A stretch of 64,000 nt of DNA from Pseudomaricurvus alcaniphilus (GCF_011440395.1 NZ_JAAOIX010000002.1:62001-126000); one strand, 5' to 3'; shown: positions 45,812 through 54,383, counted from the first letter of the stretch. The notes: generated by a model from the letters alone, not told the origin. Made by a program: numbers and translations.

Positions 45812-46036
45812 CGCGTCGCCTCCTTGCGTGTCGATGACATCCTACCAAGCCAGCCCGCCGCCACCATCAGGCATTGGTATGAAAACAGATAGCGATGAAA
45901 ACAGAAACCGGTGAAAACAGAGAACTGTGACAACGATCAGCATTGCAAAGGGTCAGCTTTAAAACTGCCTGTAATTAACCCCTGCTTCTGAATCAACCCC
46001 CTGCCCCTGAATTAAACCCTAACCCCGTATTAACCC
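45812..46036. repeat. Intergenic region made of two tandem-repeat arrays
   Basis: First array: 16-base period, TGAAAACAG at 45880, 45896 and 45912, and a decayed TGACAAC at 45928. Second array: four imperfect 18-19 base units (ATTAACCCCTGCCCCTGA-like) at 45974-45991, 45992-46010, 46011-46028 and 46029-46046. The last unit runs into the GST stop codon. The first array lies upstream of the PEP-CTERM-like gene. Confidence 0.8.
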
Positions 46037-46675
46037 CTACCCCTGTTCACTGTTAAACGCCGGGCGCAGGGCCAGGCGCTGATGCCAGGCCTGCAGGGCC
46101 GAGCACTCTGCCGGCATAAACTCCTTGATCCAGCCAGCGAAGTTACAGGTCACCCAGGCGGTAATATCGGCCATGGAAAAGAAGTCGCCAGCCACGTATT
46201 CGCTGCCCTGCAGACGCTTATCCAGATCGGCAAAGAAATTGCGGGTGCGGGCGCGACCGCGCTCGGCCAGGGCGGGAACCTGGGCGTAATTATGGGGCCC
46301 CACCATGGCCCGGTTTTCCATGGCTTTGGCCGTATTGCGCAGCACTTCCCCCACGGCCTGCAGGCCATCGATGGCGCACAGGTGTTCCCACATAATGACC
46401 TGGGCTTTTTGCTTGGCGGTGCTGCCAAAGAGCGGCCTGGCGGGAAAGGTTTCTTCCAGGTAGCTGGCGATGGCGGGCACCTGGCTGATGCAGGTACCGT
46501 CGGGCAACTCCAGCATGGGCACATCGCAATGGGGGTTTTTCTGTTTATACGCGGCGCTCAATTGCTCCCCTTTTTTCAGGTCCACCTGTACCCGGGCTAT
46601 TTCAATCTGCTTTTCCGCGATAGCCAGCTCAATGCGCTGGGGATTTGGGGCAATGCTGTAGGTATAGAGTTTCAT
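46037..46675 (-). CDS. Glutathione S-transferase family protein
   Basis: 212 residues, cytoplasmic. The N-terminal thioredoxin-fold domain starts MKLYTYSIAPNPQRIELAIAEK and has the conserved cis-Pro and glutathione-binding segment CDVPMLELPDGTCISQVPAIASYLEE. The all-helical C-terminal domain runs from about 90 with the YVAGDFFSMADITAW capping motif. It likely conjugates or reduces compounds with glutathione; specificity unknown. A GAAGGAATT ribosome site precedes the ATG. The stop codon lies within a tandem repeat. Confidence 0.93.
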   Translation of the reverse strand: MKLYTYSIAPNPQRIELAIAEKQIEIARVQVDLKKGEQLSAAYKQKNPHCDVPMLELPDGTCISQVPAIASYLEETFPARPLFGSTAKQKAQVIMWEHLCAIDGLQAVGEVLRNTAKAMENRAMVGPHNYAQVPALAERGRARTRNFFADLDKRLQGSEYVAGDFFSMADITAWVTCNFAGWIKEFMPAECSALQAWHQRLALRPAFNSEQG

Positions 46676-46925
46676 GGCTGGCTTAATTCCTTCAGGCTAG
46701 TGAATCGACCCGCTGATCATAACGATTAATGGGGTTGGCGCTCAAATTTGCTGATCCTGCAACTGACTCTATCATATCAGGGTTGGGCGAGTTGCAGACC
46801 AGTCCCGTGCGCCCTTGGGGTGGTTAAAAAAAATGGCATCGGGCGGCTAAATATCAGCAATACCCGGGTGTTTTTGCGGTACTATCGGCGCTTTAAAATC
46901 CACTTCAACCAAGGAGCAATATCGC
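46676..46925. promoter_or_regulatory. Divergent region between GST and ParA-like gene
   Basis: An 8-base inverted repeat CTGCAACT (46757-46764) / AGTTGCAG (46790-46797) lies in this spacer and may be an operator. An AAGGAG ribosome site precedes the ATG at 46926. No gene is seen in the gap. Confidence 0.35.
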
Positions 46926-47693
46926 ATGAGCAGCATTCATTTTATCGGCGGTGAAAAAGGTGGGGTCGGCAAGTCGGTAGTGTCGCGGCTGTTATCCCAA
47001 TACTGTCTCGATCATTCGATGGTTTACATGGGGCTGGATGCCGATCAGTCGCACGGAACCCTGACCCGCTTTTACCAGGAATTTACCAGCCCTATCAACC
47101 TCGACTCCTACGAGAGCACCGACCAGATCATGGAGGCCGCCCTTGAGGACGACTTGCAAGTGGTAGTGGACCTGCCCGCCCAAAGCGAGCGCTTCCTGGA
47201 GCGCTGGCTCGAAGATGGCGGCGTGCTGGAAATGTGCGAAGAAGCGGAAATCCCCTTTATTTACTGGTATATCGTCGATGATGGTGTCGATTCCGCCAGG
47301 CTGCTGGAGCAGTTCCTGGGCAAGCATGGTGAAGAGCTGCACTGCATCGTACTGAAGAATCGCGGCTGTGGCAGCAATTTTGCCGCTGTCGACGCCGTCC
47401 TCGACAAGGTTCGGGCAAACAGCCACCCGGTGGCGCAAGCCGAGCTGCCCGCCCTGCACGAAGAGACCATGCGCAAAATCGATTGCCTGAGTTTCAGCTT
47501 CTGGGCGGCACAAAATATCAAGGACAGTGGCATCGAGCACCTGAGCCTGATGGAGCGCCAGCGCGCCAAAATCTGGCTCAAGAAAGCCTACGCGGCAATC
47601 GAGTCTGTGCTCGACCATGTCGAGCGCCCCGCCCAGGCCCTGATCAATCAACTTGCCAGTCGCCCGGACAGCGCCGACGTCGATAAAGTTTAA
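46926..47693 (+). CDS. ParA/MinD-like P-loop ATPase, orphan
   Basis: 255 residues. The deviant Walker A motif GGEKGGVGKS is at residues 8-17, and the Walker B-like DLPAQSE region is near 90. The family includes ParA, MinD and plasmid mobilisation ATPases (CobQ/CobB/MinD/ParA). No ParB, parS-like repeats or relaxase gene is nearby. Chromosomal orphan copies of this form are known in several proteobacteria with unknown cargo. The C-terminal half has a helical stretch (MERQRAKIWLKKAYAAIESVL). Confidence 0.85.
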   Translation: MSSIHFIGGEKGGVGKSVVSRLLSQYCLDHSMVYMGLDADQSHGTLTRFYQEFTSPINLDSYESTDQIMEAALEDDLQVVVDLPAQSERFLERWLEDGGVLEMCEEAEIPFIYWYIVDDGVDSARLLEQFLGKHGEELHCIVLKNRGCGSNFAAVDAVLDKVRANSHPVAQAELPALHEETMRKIDCLSFSFWAAQNIKDSGIEHLSLMERQRAKIWLKKAYAAIESVLDHVERPAQALINQLASRPDSADVDKV

Positions 47694-47787
47694 CTGCGTT
47701 GAGGCGCTGAGCAATCCCCTTCACGGCGCTGGCGTGCATTGCCGGCGCCGGCTTTGCGCAGCCCCCACAGCCCATAGTGCCCCCGGG

Positions 47788-48204
47788 TTAGCTGCGGCCT
47801 GATCCCGCAGGGTCGCCCGGCATCGCGCAATTTTTATCGCAGCGCGCCTTGCCGGTGACAACTCGCGAGATGCGATAGCGGTGCCGGGCAAACAAGCGAT
47901 AGAGAGCATCACTGAACAGTCGCAGCAGTGGCCACCGCAGCGGCGCTGTAAGCCAGCCGCGCCCCGCCAGGCTCCAGGCCCGGTGGGTCACGTCCAAACC
48001 CAATAGCAAACGACCGTCCTGCAACTGGCCGTGCAGCAATGCTCTGGCCCGGTCGCGGTCGATGTGCGGAAAGCGCTGCTCGAACCCTTCAGCATGGATA
48101 TCCTCCATGACTATCGCTCCCGCCTTGTCCGCCGCGCGCAAATGACGCATCTCGATGTCGCAGAGCGGGCACTGACTGTCGTAGAAAATTGTTAATTGCG
48201 CCAT
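47788..48204 (-). CDS. DCC-type thiol-disulfide oxidoreductase family (DUF393)
   Basis: 138 residues with the family motif YDSQCPLCDIEM near the N-terminus; this C-x-x-C is the likely redox pair. GLDVTHRAWSL and LFARHRYRISR match the rest of the DUF393 pattern. Function is not established; a redox or chaperone role is guessed from the fold. In many gammaproteobacteria it lies with MerR, photolyase and TIGR01777 genes, as here. Divergent from folE. Confidence 0.88.
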   Translation of the reverse strand: MAQLTIFYDSQCPLCDIEMRHLRAADKAGAIVMEDIHAEGFEQRFPHIDRDRARALLHGQLQDGRLLLGLDVTHRAWSLAGRGWLTAPLRWPLLRLFSDALYRLFARHRYRISRVVTGKARCDKNCAMPGDPAGSGRS

Positions 48205-48414
48205 TCCATACCCTCGCCCGATAGCACCGCAGTATTAAAGACCAGAAACTCCCGCAAACTTCGCTGCGGTTACCTGGTCGCGTTCAATACCTGATTATTA
48301 CGCCCGCGAGGCAGCATTGGACTGGCGGGCGCACAAATTCATCGGGGAAGTAATCCGGCTGCACACGAGCGACGTAATCAAAAGACCTGTTCTAAATGTC
48401 ACCGGAGCCCCAAA
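48205..48414. promoter_or_regulatory. Divergent spacer between DUF393 and folE
   Basis: 210 bases. No TGTACA-type site like those near the MerR gene is seen, so direct control by that regulator is not supported here. Confidence 0.3.
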
Positions 48415-49089
48415 ATGCCAAGCCAGGAAACCCTGCAACCAGCGACATCTGCAATTCGCCCGGAGGCTGCCAAGGTGCGCGACCTGCTGATCGAGCGCGG
48501 CCTTGAAACCCCGCTGATCGAAACATCCCTCAATGCCCAACAGAAATACCAGCGTATCAAGGGCCTGATGGCCGAGGTGCTCGGCACCCTGGGACTGGAC
48601 CTGAACGACGACAGCCTCTGCGAGACGCCGCACCGCATTGCCAAGATGTATGTGCAGGAAGTCTTTGCCGGGCTGGATTACACTCACTTTCCCAAAGTCG
48701 CGCTTATCGACAACAAGATGCGCGTCGACGAAATGGTCAAAGTGCATGATATCAACCTCACCAGCACCTGCGAACATCATTTCGTGGTCATCGACGGCAC
48801 CGCCAAAGTCGCCTACATACCCGGTGACAAAATCATTGGCCTCTCGAAAATCAATCGCATTGTGCAGTTTTTTGCCCAGCGACCCCAGGTACAGGAGCGC
48901 CTCACCCAGCAAATCCTGCTGGCCCTGCAAACCTTACTGGAAGTGGACGATGTGGCGGTCTCTATCAGGGCGACCCACTACTGCGTCAAGGCACGGGGCA
49001 TTCGCGACTCCAACTCCTACACCGAAACAAATGCCCTCGGCGGAGCCTTCAAGAGCAACGAGTTAACCCGCAGCGAATTCTTGCACTGA
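48415..49089 (+). CDS. folE: GTP cyclohydrolase I
   Basis: 224 residues, cytoplasmic, homodecameric enzyme. Turns GTP into dihydroneopterin triphosphate, the first step to folate and pterins. All signatures are present: TCEHHFV (zinc Cys and His), [20 protein letters not shown], and [11 protein letters not shown] with the second zinc Cys. The extra folE copy often found beside photolyase genes may supply the pterin or folate light-harvesting cofactor; that link is inference. It stands between DUF393 and TIGR01777 genes. Confidence 0.97.
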   Translation: MPSQETLQPATSAIRPEAAKVRDLLIERGLETPLIETSLNAQQKYQRIKGLMAEVLGTLGLDLNDDSLCETPHRIAKMYVQEVFAGLDYTHFPKVALIDNKMRVDEMVKVHDINLTSTCEHHFVVIDGTAKVAYIPGDKIIGLSKINRIVQFFAQRPQVQERLTQQILLALQTLLEVDDVAVSIRATHYCVKARGIRDSNSYTETNALGGAFKSNELTRSEFLH

Positions 49090-49124
49090 CACTGCGCCTC
49101 GCCTCTGCCCGAGAGTGGCAGTTA

Positions 49125-50018
49125 CTATGACGCCAGCACGTCCGCCAACGCCCCATTTACATCGGGGAAGTGAAACTTGTAACCCGCAGCCAACAGCCTC
49201 TTTGGATAAATACGCTGGCTGTTGAGCAACAGGTCCGCTGACTCCCCCAGCATAAGCCTGAGCAGCGTTTCCGGCACAGGCAAGCGGGGTTTGGTGTGCA
49301 TGGCATTCGCCAGTGCGTTAGTAAACGTGTCATTCTGCACCGCGTCCGGCGCGGTTAAATTGAACACTCCACTGGCCTCAGGGCTGTTCAGCAGATAGTG
49401 AATCGCCTCGACCATATCCTCTATGTGTATCCAGGACATGTACTGCTGGCCCGAGCCAACCCTGCCACCGACGCCCCACTTGAATGGCGGCAGCATTTTC
49501 TTCAGGGCACCACCATCACGACCCAACACAACCCCGGTACGCAATATGACCAGCCGCGTCTTGTCTGCGGCCCTGCGCGCTCGCTGCTCCCATTGGTCAC
49601 ACACGGTGTAAGCGAAATCCTGGCTGAGAGGTGCATTGTCTTCGCTGGTCTTGCGGTCCCCGGTATCGCCGTAAAAGCCAATGGCAGATCCGCTGATAAA
49701 CGTCGCTGGCGGCTGCTCGCTGCGCCCGAACAAATCCACCAGCTCACTGGTGGGCTGCCAGCGACTTTGGCAGATGATGTCCTTTTGCTTGGGGCTCCAG
49801 CGCTTGTCCACGATCGGCTCGCCGCAGAGGTTGATCACCGCATCAAACCCATCCAGGCTCTCCAGCTCCGACAGGCTGGCGATAAACTTGATATTGCCGG
49901 GCAGCAACCTGGCCGCCCGCTGCGGTGAGCGGGTCAGGACGGTGTAGTCATGTTGCGGAAACTGACGGATAAAATGGCTGCCAATAAAGCCGGTGGCACC
50001 GGTAAAAAGAATATTCAT
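49125..50018 (-). CDS. TIGR01777-family SDR epimerase-like protein (YfcH type)
   Basis: 297 residues from the ATG at 50016-50018, with GGGAG upstream; the longer frame is rejected. NAD(P)-binding Rossmann motif GATGFIGSHF is at 7-16. The DUF1731 C-terminal helix pair with LPVPETLLRLMLGESADLLL and RIYPKRLLAAGYKF is the family hallmark. The reaction is unknown. Members are recurrent in light-regulated clusters with photolyase and MerR genes. Same strand as the MerR gene, 154 bases downstream of it. Confidence 0.93.
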   Translation of the reverse strand: MNILFTGATGFIGSHFIRQFPQHDYTVLTRSPQRAARLLPGNIKFIASLSELESLDGFDAVINLCGEPIVDKRWSPKQKDIICQSRWQPTSELVDLFGRSEQPPATFISGSAIGFYGDTGDRKTSEDNAPLSQDFAYTVCDQWEQRARRAADKTRLVILRTGVVLGRDGGALKKMLPPFKWGVGGRVGSGQQYMSWIHIEDMVEAIHYLLNSPEASGVFNLTAPDAVQNDTFTNALANAMHTKPRLPVPETLLRLMLGESADLLLNSQRIYPKRLLAAGYKFHFPDVNGALADVLAS

Positions 50019-50172
50019 TACTTCGCTCCCGTCTTTATTTGACGATCCAGGCTTGCAATACAAGCGATCGACAGCGACCGGCGCCATTGGCTCGCGACGC
50101 TGCTTTCCACTATCAACCCGCGCCCTCAGCCCCTGGGTAGTGATCGTTTAAGGCGTATGTACGGCACACAGG

Positions 50173-51096
50173 TCAGGCCGGTTTTTGTACTTTTTGCAGC
50201 CGCCAAAAGTGCTCAAGCAATTGTTGCGGAGTAGCAAAACAGCGATCGGCACTGGTCAAACCTGCCATCATTGGCGCCGCGCCGCAGATCTGCAAGCCGG
50301 GCAGCACCGGCAGCAACGTCTTGATGCGTTCCAGTTCGTCATCCCGCCAACTGCCATCCTGGTAGACGATGCAACACCTGTCGCTGTTGGCACTGGCCAC
50401 CTGCAGCCACGCATCGACGTTACAGCGCTGGTTAAAGAACAGCAACAGATGATTGCTATCCGCTAATTGTATACCCATCAGCGCCAGTCGCCAGAGTGGT
50501 GTGTTCGGACCACAGAGCAAGCATATTTCCGAGCCCTGGGACTGCTTGCGATTCAAGTCCAGGCGCAGGCTGGTGAAGTGCAGTATTTCACTCTGTAAAA
50601 ACAGCCACTGCCCCCGGGAAGCGGCTTCGCTTTGCAATGCAGCCATTGCCGGCTCCAGCAAGTGCCGGGCACACAGCTCCGCCGGATATTGTAAGAATGC
50701 ATCGGCGAGAATCTTTTGCACCCCTTGCGCAGAAAACCTGCTGACGGCGTCCAGCAGGCTGTCGACTTGTTGGGTCCAATGCAGCCCTTGCAGCTGCTGA
50801 CTCTGCCCGGCCGGATCCGCCATAGCTATCGCCACCGGGTCGGCGGCGTGCCGCTGCTCCAGCAGCGCCCTGACCTTGCTTACCGGGACCCCGCGCGAGG
50901 TCCAGGCCAGTATTTGCTCGACCCGCTTCACGTCCGCTTCGCTGTACAGGCGGTGCCCCTTATCCGTGCGCTTGGGCTTGAGCAAGCCGTAGCGCCGCTC
51001 CCAGGCGCGGAGAGTGACGGTGTTGACCCGAGTGCGGGCGCTCAATTCGCGAATGGGAAAGCAGTGATTATCGGAGGGTGACGATTCAAGGACCAT
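50173..51096 (-). CDS. LitR/CarH-like MerR regulator, probably cobalamin-independent
   Basis: 307 residues from the ATG at 51094-51096. The MerR DNA-binding domain (8-80) reads IRELSARTRVNTVTLRAWERR and GHRLYSEADVKRVEQI. The C-terminal two-thirds has the helical-bundle plus Rossmann layout of LitR/CarH light regulators. However, the cobalamin-ligand motif (E/DxHxxG) is not visible, matching the class II LitR group (for example Pseudomonas putida PplR), which works with a short LOV protein. No LOV gene is in the window. It is divergent from SDR and photolyase genes and likely represses them in the dark. Confidence 0.88.
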   Translation of the reverse strand: MVLESSPSDNHCFPIRELSARTRVNTVTLRAWERRYGLLKPKRTDKGHRLYSEADVKRVEQILAWTSRGVPVSKVRALLEQRHAADPVAIAMADPAGQSQQLQGLHWTQQVDSLLDAVSRFSAQGVQKILADAFLQYPAELCARHLLEPAMAALQSEAASRGQWLFLQSEILHFTSLRLDLNRKQSQGSEICLLCGPNTPLWRLALMGIQLADSNHLLLFFNQRCNVDAWLQVASANSDRCCIVYQDGSWRDDELERIKTLLPVLPGLQICGAAPMMAGLTSADRCFATPQQLLEHFWRLQKVQKPA

Positions 51097-51423
51097 AGAT
51101 TTCCGCGACACTGGGGCTGGTATGGCCTGCAATTATTGTACAGAACTCAAGCCTGTACAACTTAATACTTATACGATACTATTTTTTGTACAAGTTTTTA
51201 GATCGGTTTGATCACTTGCCGCGTAACCAATTGCAAACAAGTCTTGGTGACGAAGCGTACGCGATCACTGTGAACTGCGTGTCGCCGTCACAGCGTGGGC
51301 TCGCTGCCGAGAAATTAAAAGCCGCGGCATTGAGACTTAGGGCGCAACGCGACACGCGTGCTTTTTCTCCCTGCTTTCCAACCACCTACATTTTACTAAC
51401 GGCATCCAGCCACAGGCGTCGAC
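51097..51423. promoter_or_regulatory. Divergent promoter region of litR-like and SDR-photolyase genes
   Basis: 327 bases. The operator pair at 51136-51193 lies close to the MerR start. A small open frame at 51186-51467 has no family resemblance and is discounted. From about 51195 to the SDR start no further motif is evident. Confidence 0.55.
51136..51193. promoter_or_regulatory. Two tandem TGTACA-type operator pairs
   Basis: Site A: TTGTACA (51136-51142), 11 bases, TGTACAA (51154-51160). Site B: TATACG (51170-51175), 11 bases, TGTACA (51187-51192). The two sites are exactly 33 bases apart, about three helical turns, on the same face. The form resembles the T(G/A)TACA...TGTA(C/T)A targets described for class II LitR regulators, though I recall 12 rather than 11 spacer bases. 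They overlap candidate -35 elements on both strands, fitting repression with autoregulation. Confidence 0.75.
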
Positions 51424-52203
51424 ATGATCACAGGCACCGATCCCAGCACCCACACCGAGCCGGCTGATGTTGCGCCAACCGCTACCGCACAGACCCGGGT
51501 TGCCCTTATAGGGGCCTCCGGCGGCATAGGCGCCGCCCTGCTAGCTCGCCTGCGCGACCGCGACAACACCAGAGTCTACGCCTTCTCCCGCAGTCGGTTG
51601 GAGCCCCAGCCGGGCAATGTCAGCTGCCACCCTATTGCTATCACCGACGAACACAGTATCCGCGCAGCCGCAGCCATCGCCTCCGCTGACGGCCCACTCG
51701 ACCTGGTTATTGTCGCCACCGGCATTCTGCACAGCGAGGGCCTGAAGCCGGAAAAATCCCTGCGCGATATCGACCTCGACAACCTGACCCGGGTCTTCAC
51801 TATCAACAGCTTCGCCCCGGCGCTGCTGCTAAAGCATTTCCTGCCGGCCATGCAGCCGCAACGCGGGTCGGTGTTTGCCGCCCTCTCCGCCCGGGTTGGC
51901 AGCATTGGCGACAACCGCTTGGGGGGCTGGTACGCCTACCGGGCCTCCAAAGCGGCACTCAATATGCTGCTGAAAACCGCGAGCCTGGAGATGCAGCGCC
52001 TGCGGCGCCCCGTCACCGTGGTCGGCCTGCACCCCGGCACGGTGGCGACGGACTTGTCGGCCCCCTTCCAAAAAAATGTCGCGCCAGAAAAATTATTTAG
52101 TGCGGACTTTTCCGCCCAGCGGCTACTGTCAGTCATCGACCAACTGCAGCCAGCAGACAGCGGCAAGGTATTCGCCTGGGATGGCGCTGAGGTTCCCTGC
52201 TGA
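51424..52203 (+). CDS. Short-chain dehydrogenase/reductase (CsgA/C-factor-like)
   Basis: 259 residues. After a variable N-terminus of about 25 residues comes the NAD(P) motif LIGASGGIGAAL. The catalytic Tyr-x3-Lys is in YRASKAALN, with the Ser in ALSARVGSIGD. HPGTVATDLSAPF is the C-factor-like C-terminal mark. It probably reduces a small carbonyl; substrate unknown. It is the first gene of the transcript that carries the photolyase and lies downstream of the LitR-type operators. Confidence 0.93.
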   Translation: MITGTDPSTHTEPADVAPTATAQTRVALIGASGGIGAALLARLRDRDNTRVYAFSRSRLEPQPGNVSCHPIAITDEHSIRAAAAIASADGPLDLVIVATGILHSEGLKPEKSLRDIDLDNLTRVFTINSFAPALLLKHFLPAMQPQRGSVFAALSARVGSIGDNRLGGWYAYRASKAALNMLLKTASLEMQRLRRPVTVVGLHPGTVATDLSAPFQKNVAPEKLFSADFSAQRLLSVIDQLQPADSGKVFAWDGAEVPC

Positions 52204-52305
52204 GCCCGGCGGCACCCCATCACAGACGGACTTGGCGCACAGCTGACACAGTGCCGCTGAGGAACAAAACAAAAACTGACAAGACTTCGACAACGGATTT
52301 TATTT

Positions 52306-53739
52306 ATGGCAGCCAAACTGGTTATCCACTGGTTCCGACAGGACCTGCGACTCTCCGACAACCCGGCCTTGAGCGAGGCCGCCAGCGCCGGTCGCGTGTT
52401 GCCGATTTATATCCTCGATGATGATACTGCCGGCGCCCAGCAAATGGGTGGCGCCAGTCGCTGCTGGCTGCACCACTCCCTGGGCGCACTCAACGACAGT
52501 CTCGACGGTCGCCTCAGGGTCTACCGCGGTCGCGCTGACGAGGTAATCGCCCACCTCTGTGCGCAGCACCCGGTGAGCGCCGTATACTGGAACCGCTGCT
52601 ACGAGCCCTGGCGCACGCAGCGCGACCAGGCCATCAAAAGCAACTTGCAGCAACAGGGAATCGGTGCCCATAGCCACAAAGCTGCACTCCTGTGGGAACC
52701 CTGGGAAACCCTGAAAAAAGACGGCACCCCCTACAAGGTATTCACTCCCTACTATCGCAAGGGCTGCCTCAACGCCGCGCCGGTGCCGCCACCAGTTGCG
52801 GCACCAACCAAATTAAGCCTGGCCCGGGGTGACTTTGGCGCCCTCGATATCGACCAGCTCGACTTGCTCCCCGGCATTGGCTGGGAGCAGCCACTCATGG
52901 AGCACTGGCAACCGGGCGAAGCGGCGGCCACCGGCGCCCTGCAGGATTTTATCGACGACGGCCTGGCCGACTACCAGGACGGGCGCAATTTTCCCGCCCG
53001 GGACAACGTCTCGCGCCTGTCCCCCTATCTGCACTGGGGGGAGATCTCGCCACGGCAAGTCTGGCACGCGGTCGAGCTCAGCGGTGACAACAGCAATGTC
53101 GACCACTTCAAAAGCGAACTGGGGTGGCGCGAATTTTCCTACACCCAGCTCTACTATTTTCCCGAGCTGCCCCACAGCAATCTGCAGGGTAAATTCGACC
53201 GTTTTCCCTGGCGCCAGGACGAGACCCTGCTGCGCTGCTGGCAGCGGGGGCAAACCGGCTACCCGATTGTCGACGCCGGCATGCGCGAACTGTGGCAGAC
53301 CGGCTATATGCACGGCCGAGTGCGCATGATCGTGGGCTCATTCCTGGTGAAAAACCTGTTGCTGCACTGGCACCACGGCGAGGCCTGGTTCTGGGACTGC
53401 CTGCTGGATGCCGACCTGGCCAGCAACAGCGCCAGCTGGCAGTGGATCGCCGGCTGCGGCGCCGACGCCGCACCCTACTTCCGCATTTTCAACCCGGTGA
53501 CCCAGGGCGAAAAATTTGACCGGCACGGCAACTATACCCGTCGCTATGTGCCGGAGCTCAGCGCCCTGCCGGACAAATACCTGTTCCAGCCCTGGACCGC
53601 ACCCGCCGCCGTGCTGGCCGAGGCGGGGGTGGAGTTGGGTAAAACCTACCCCCGCCCGGTGGTCGACCTGAAGGAGTCCCGGGAAATGGCGCTGGCAGCT
53701 TTTCGATCCCTGCGGGAGATGGCGGCAGAGAAAGAGTGA
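52306..53739 (+). CDS. phrB: Class I CPD photolyase
   Basis: 477 residues. Uses blue light and FADH- to split cyclobutane pyrimidine dimers. The N-terminal antenna domain begins IHWFRQDLRLSDNPAL, with the folate-type antenna region to about 130. The FAD domain has RLSPYLHWGEISPRQVW, GWREFSYTQLYYFP, FPWRQDETLLRCWQRGQTGYP and ASNSASWQWIAGCGADAAPYFRIFNP, all standard. It lies 102 bases after the SDR gene and is probably light-induced through the MerR regulator. Confidence 0.97.
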   Translation: MAAKLVIHWFRQDLRLSDNPALSEAASAGRVLPIYILDDDTAGAQQMGGASRCWLHHSLGALNDSLDGRLRVYRGRADEVIAHLCAQHPVSAVYWNRCYEPWRTQRDQAIKSNLQQQGIGAHSHKAALLWEPWETLKKDGTPYKVFTPYYRKGCLNAAPVPPPVAAPTKLSLARGDFGALDIDQLDLLPGIGWEQPLMEHWQPGEAAATGALQDFIDDGLADYQDGRNFPARDNVSRLSPYLHWGEISPRQVWHAVELSGDNSNVDHFKSELGWREFSYTQLYYFPELPHSNLQGKFDRFPWRQDETLLRCWQRGQTGYPIVDAGMRELWQTGYMHGRVRMIVGSFLVKNLLLHWHHGEAWFWDCLLDADLASNSASWQWIAGCGADAAPYFRIFNPVTQGEKFDRHGNYTRRYVPELSALPDKYLFQPWTAPAAVLAEAGVELGKTYPRPVVDLKESREMALAAFRSLREMAAEKE

Positions 53740-53770
53740 GCGCCAGCCTGCACTTTCAATCAAAACCCGT

Positions 53771-53799
53771 ATTGAAAAATATACGACTGATCCCCAGAT
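53771..53799 (+). promoter_or_regulatory. Sigma32-type heat-shock promoter of hsp20
   Basis: ATTGAAA at 53771-53777, a 14-base spacer, then CCCCAGAT at 53792-53799. This fits the heat-shock sigma factor pattern (CTTGAAA, 13-15 bases, CCCCATNT) with one mismatch in each element. Transcription would begin near 53807, giving a leader of about 78 bases before hsp20. Confidence 0.8.
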
Positions 53800-53861
53800 A
53801 ATATTTGCCGGAGTCAGGACTCTGCGAGTATGGCGCCGGCAGAGGTTGTTTTTGTAATGTA

Positions 53862-53884
53862 TTGCTTCCAATGGAGGATATGCT
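53862..53884 (+). promoter_or_regulatory. ROSE-like RNA thermometer hairpin over hsp20 ribosome site
   Basis: The transcript carries UUGCU (53862-53866), the ROSE signature. CUUCC (53865-53869) pairs fully, with one G-U, with the Shine-Dalgarno GGAGG (53873-53877) over a three-base loop. The ribosome site would be closed when cold and open on heating. An upstream inverted repeat GCCGG / CCGGC in the leader may form the first ROSE stem. Recognised by pattern, not by folding. Confidence 0.68.
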
Positions 53885-54373
53885 ATGAAATCAATTGACC
53901 TTACCCCGCTCTATCGCAACAGCATCGGCTACGACCGATTGGCGACAATGCTGGATAGCGCCCTCAATGCCGAGGGACTCTCCACCGGCTACCCGCCCTA
54001 CAACATCGAGGCACTGGACCAGGACCGCTACGCCATTACCCTGGCGGTTGCCGGCTTCCTGCAGGATGAACTGAACCTCCATGTTGAAAATGGGGTACTG
54101 GTGGTACACGGTAACAAGAAGACCGAAGCCGAGCGTAAATACCTGCACCAGGGTATTGCCAACCGCTCCTTCGAACGCAAGTTTAACCTTGCCGAGCACG
54201 TCGAAGTCACCGGCGCCGAGCTGCGCAATGGGCTCCTGACCATCAACCTGGTCAAGGAGATACCCGAGGCCATGAAGCCCCGCACCATTCCCATCGACAC
54301 CGGCGGCAGTGCCATCGAACACGACTCCGATAGCAGTGAGTCGGTCAACACTCACGGCGATCAGGCCGCCTGA
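53885..54373 (+). CDS. Small heat-shock protein Hsp20 (IbpA-like)
   Basis: 162 residues. ATP-independent holdase chaperone. N-terminal arm SIDLTPLYRNSIGYDRL is typical of the IbpA branch. The alpha-crystallin domain (about 35-125) has YAITLAVAGFLQDELNLHVENGVLVVHG and the GIANRSFERKFNLAEHVEV segment. The C-terminus has RTIPI, the I-x-I anchor. A further acidic tail (HDSDSSESVN) extends beyond the usual IbpA end. Regulated by a sigma32 promoter and a ROSE-like leader; followed by a strong terminator, so it is a single-gene unit. Confidence 0.96.
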   Translation: MKSIDLTPLYRNSIGYDRLATMLDSALNAEGLSTGYPPYNIEALDQDRYAITLAVAGFLQDELNLHVENGVLVVHGNKKTEAERKYLHQGIANRSFERKFNLAEHVEVTGAELRNGLLTINLVKEIPEAMKPRTIPIDTGGSAIEHDSDSSESVNTHGDQAA

Positions 54374-54383
54374 TCGCCCCCTT

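Noticed and set aside
45880-46046. CRISPR array
   Set aside because: Repeat units are adjacent with no spacers and only 16-19 bases long, and no cas gene is nearby; these are simple tandem arrays.
51186-51467. 93-codon frame in the litR-SDR spacer
   Set aside because: It begins next to the operators and overlaps the SDR start in another frame; Arg/His-rich end without homology.
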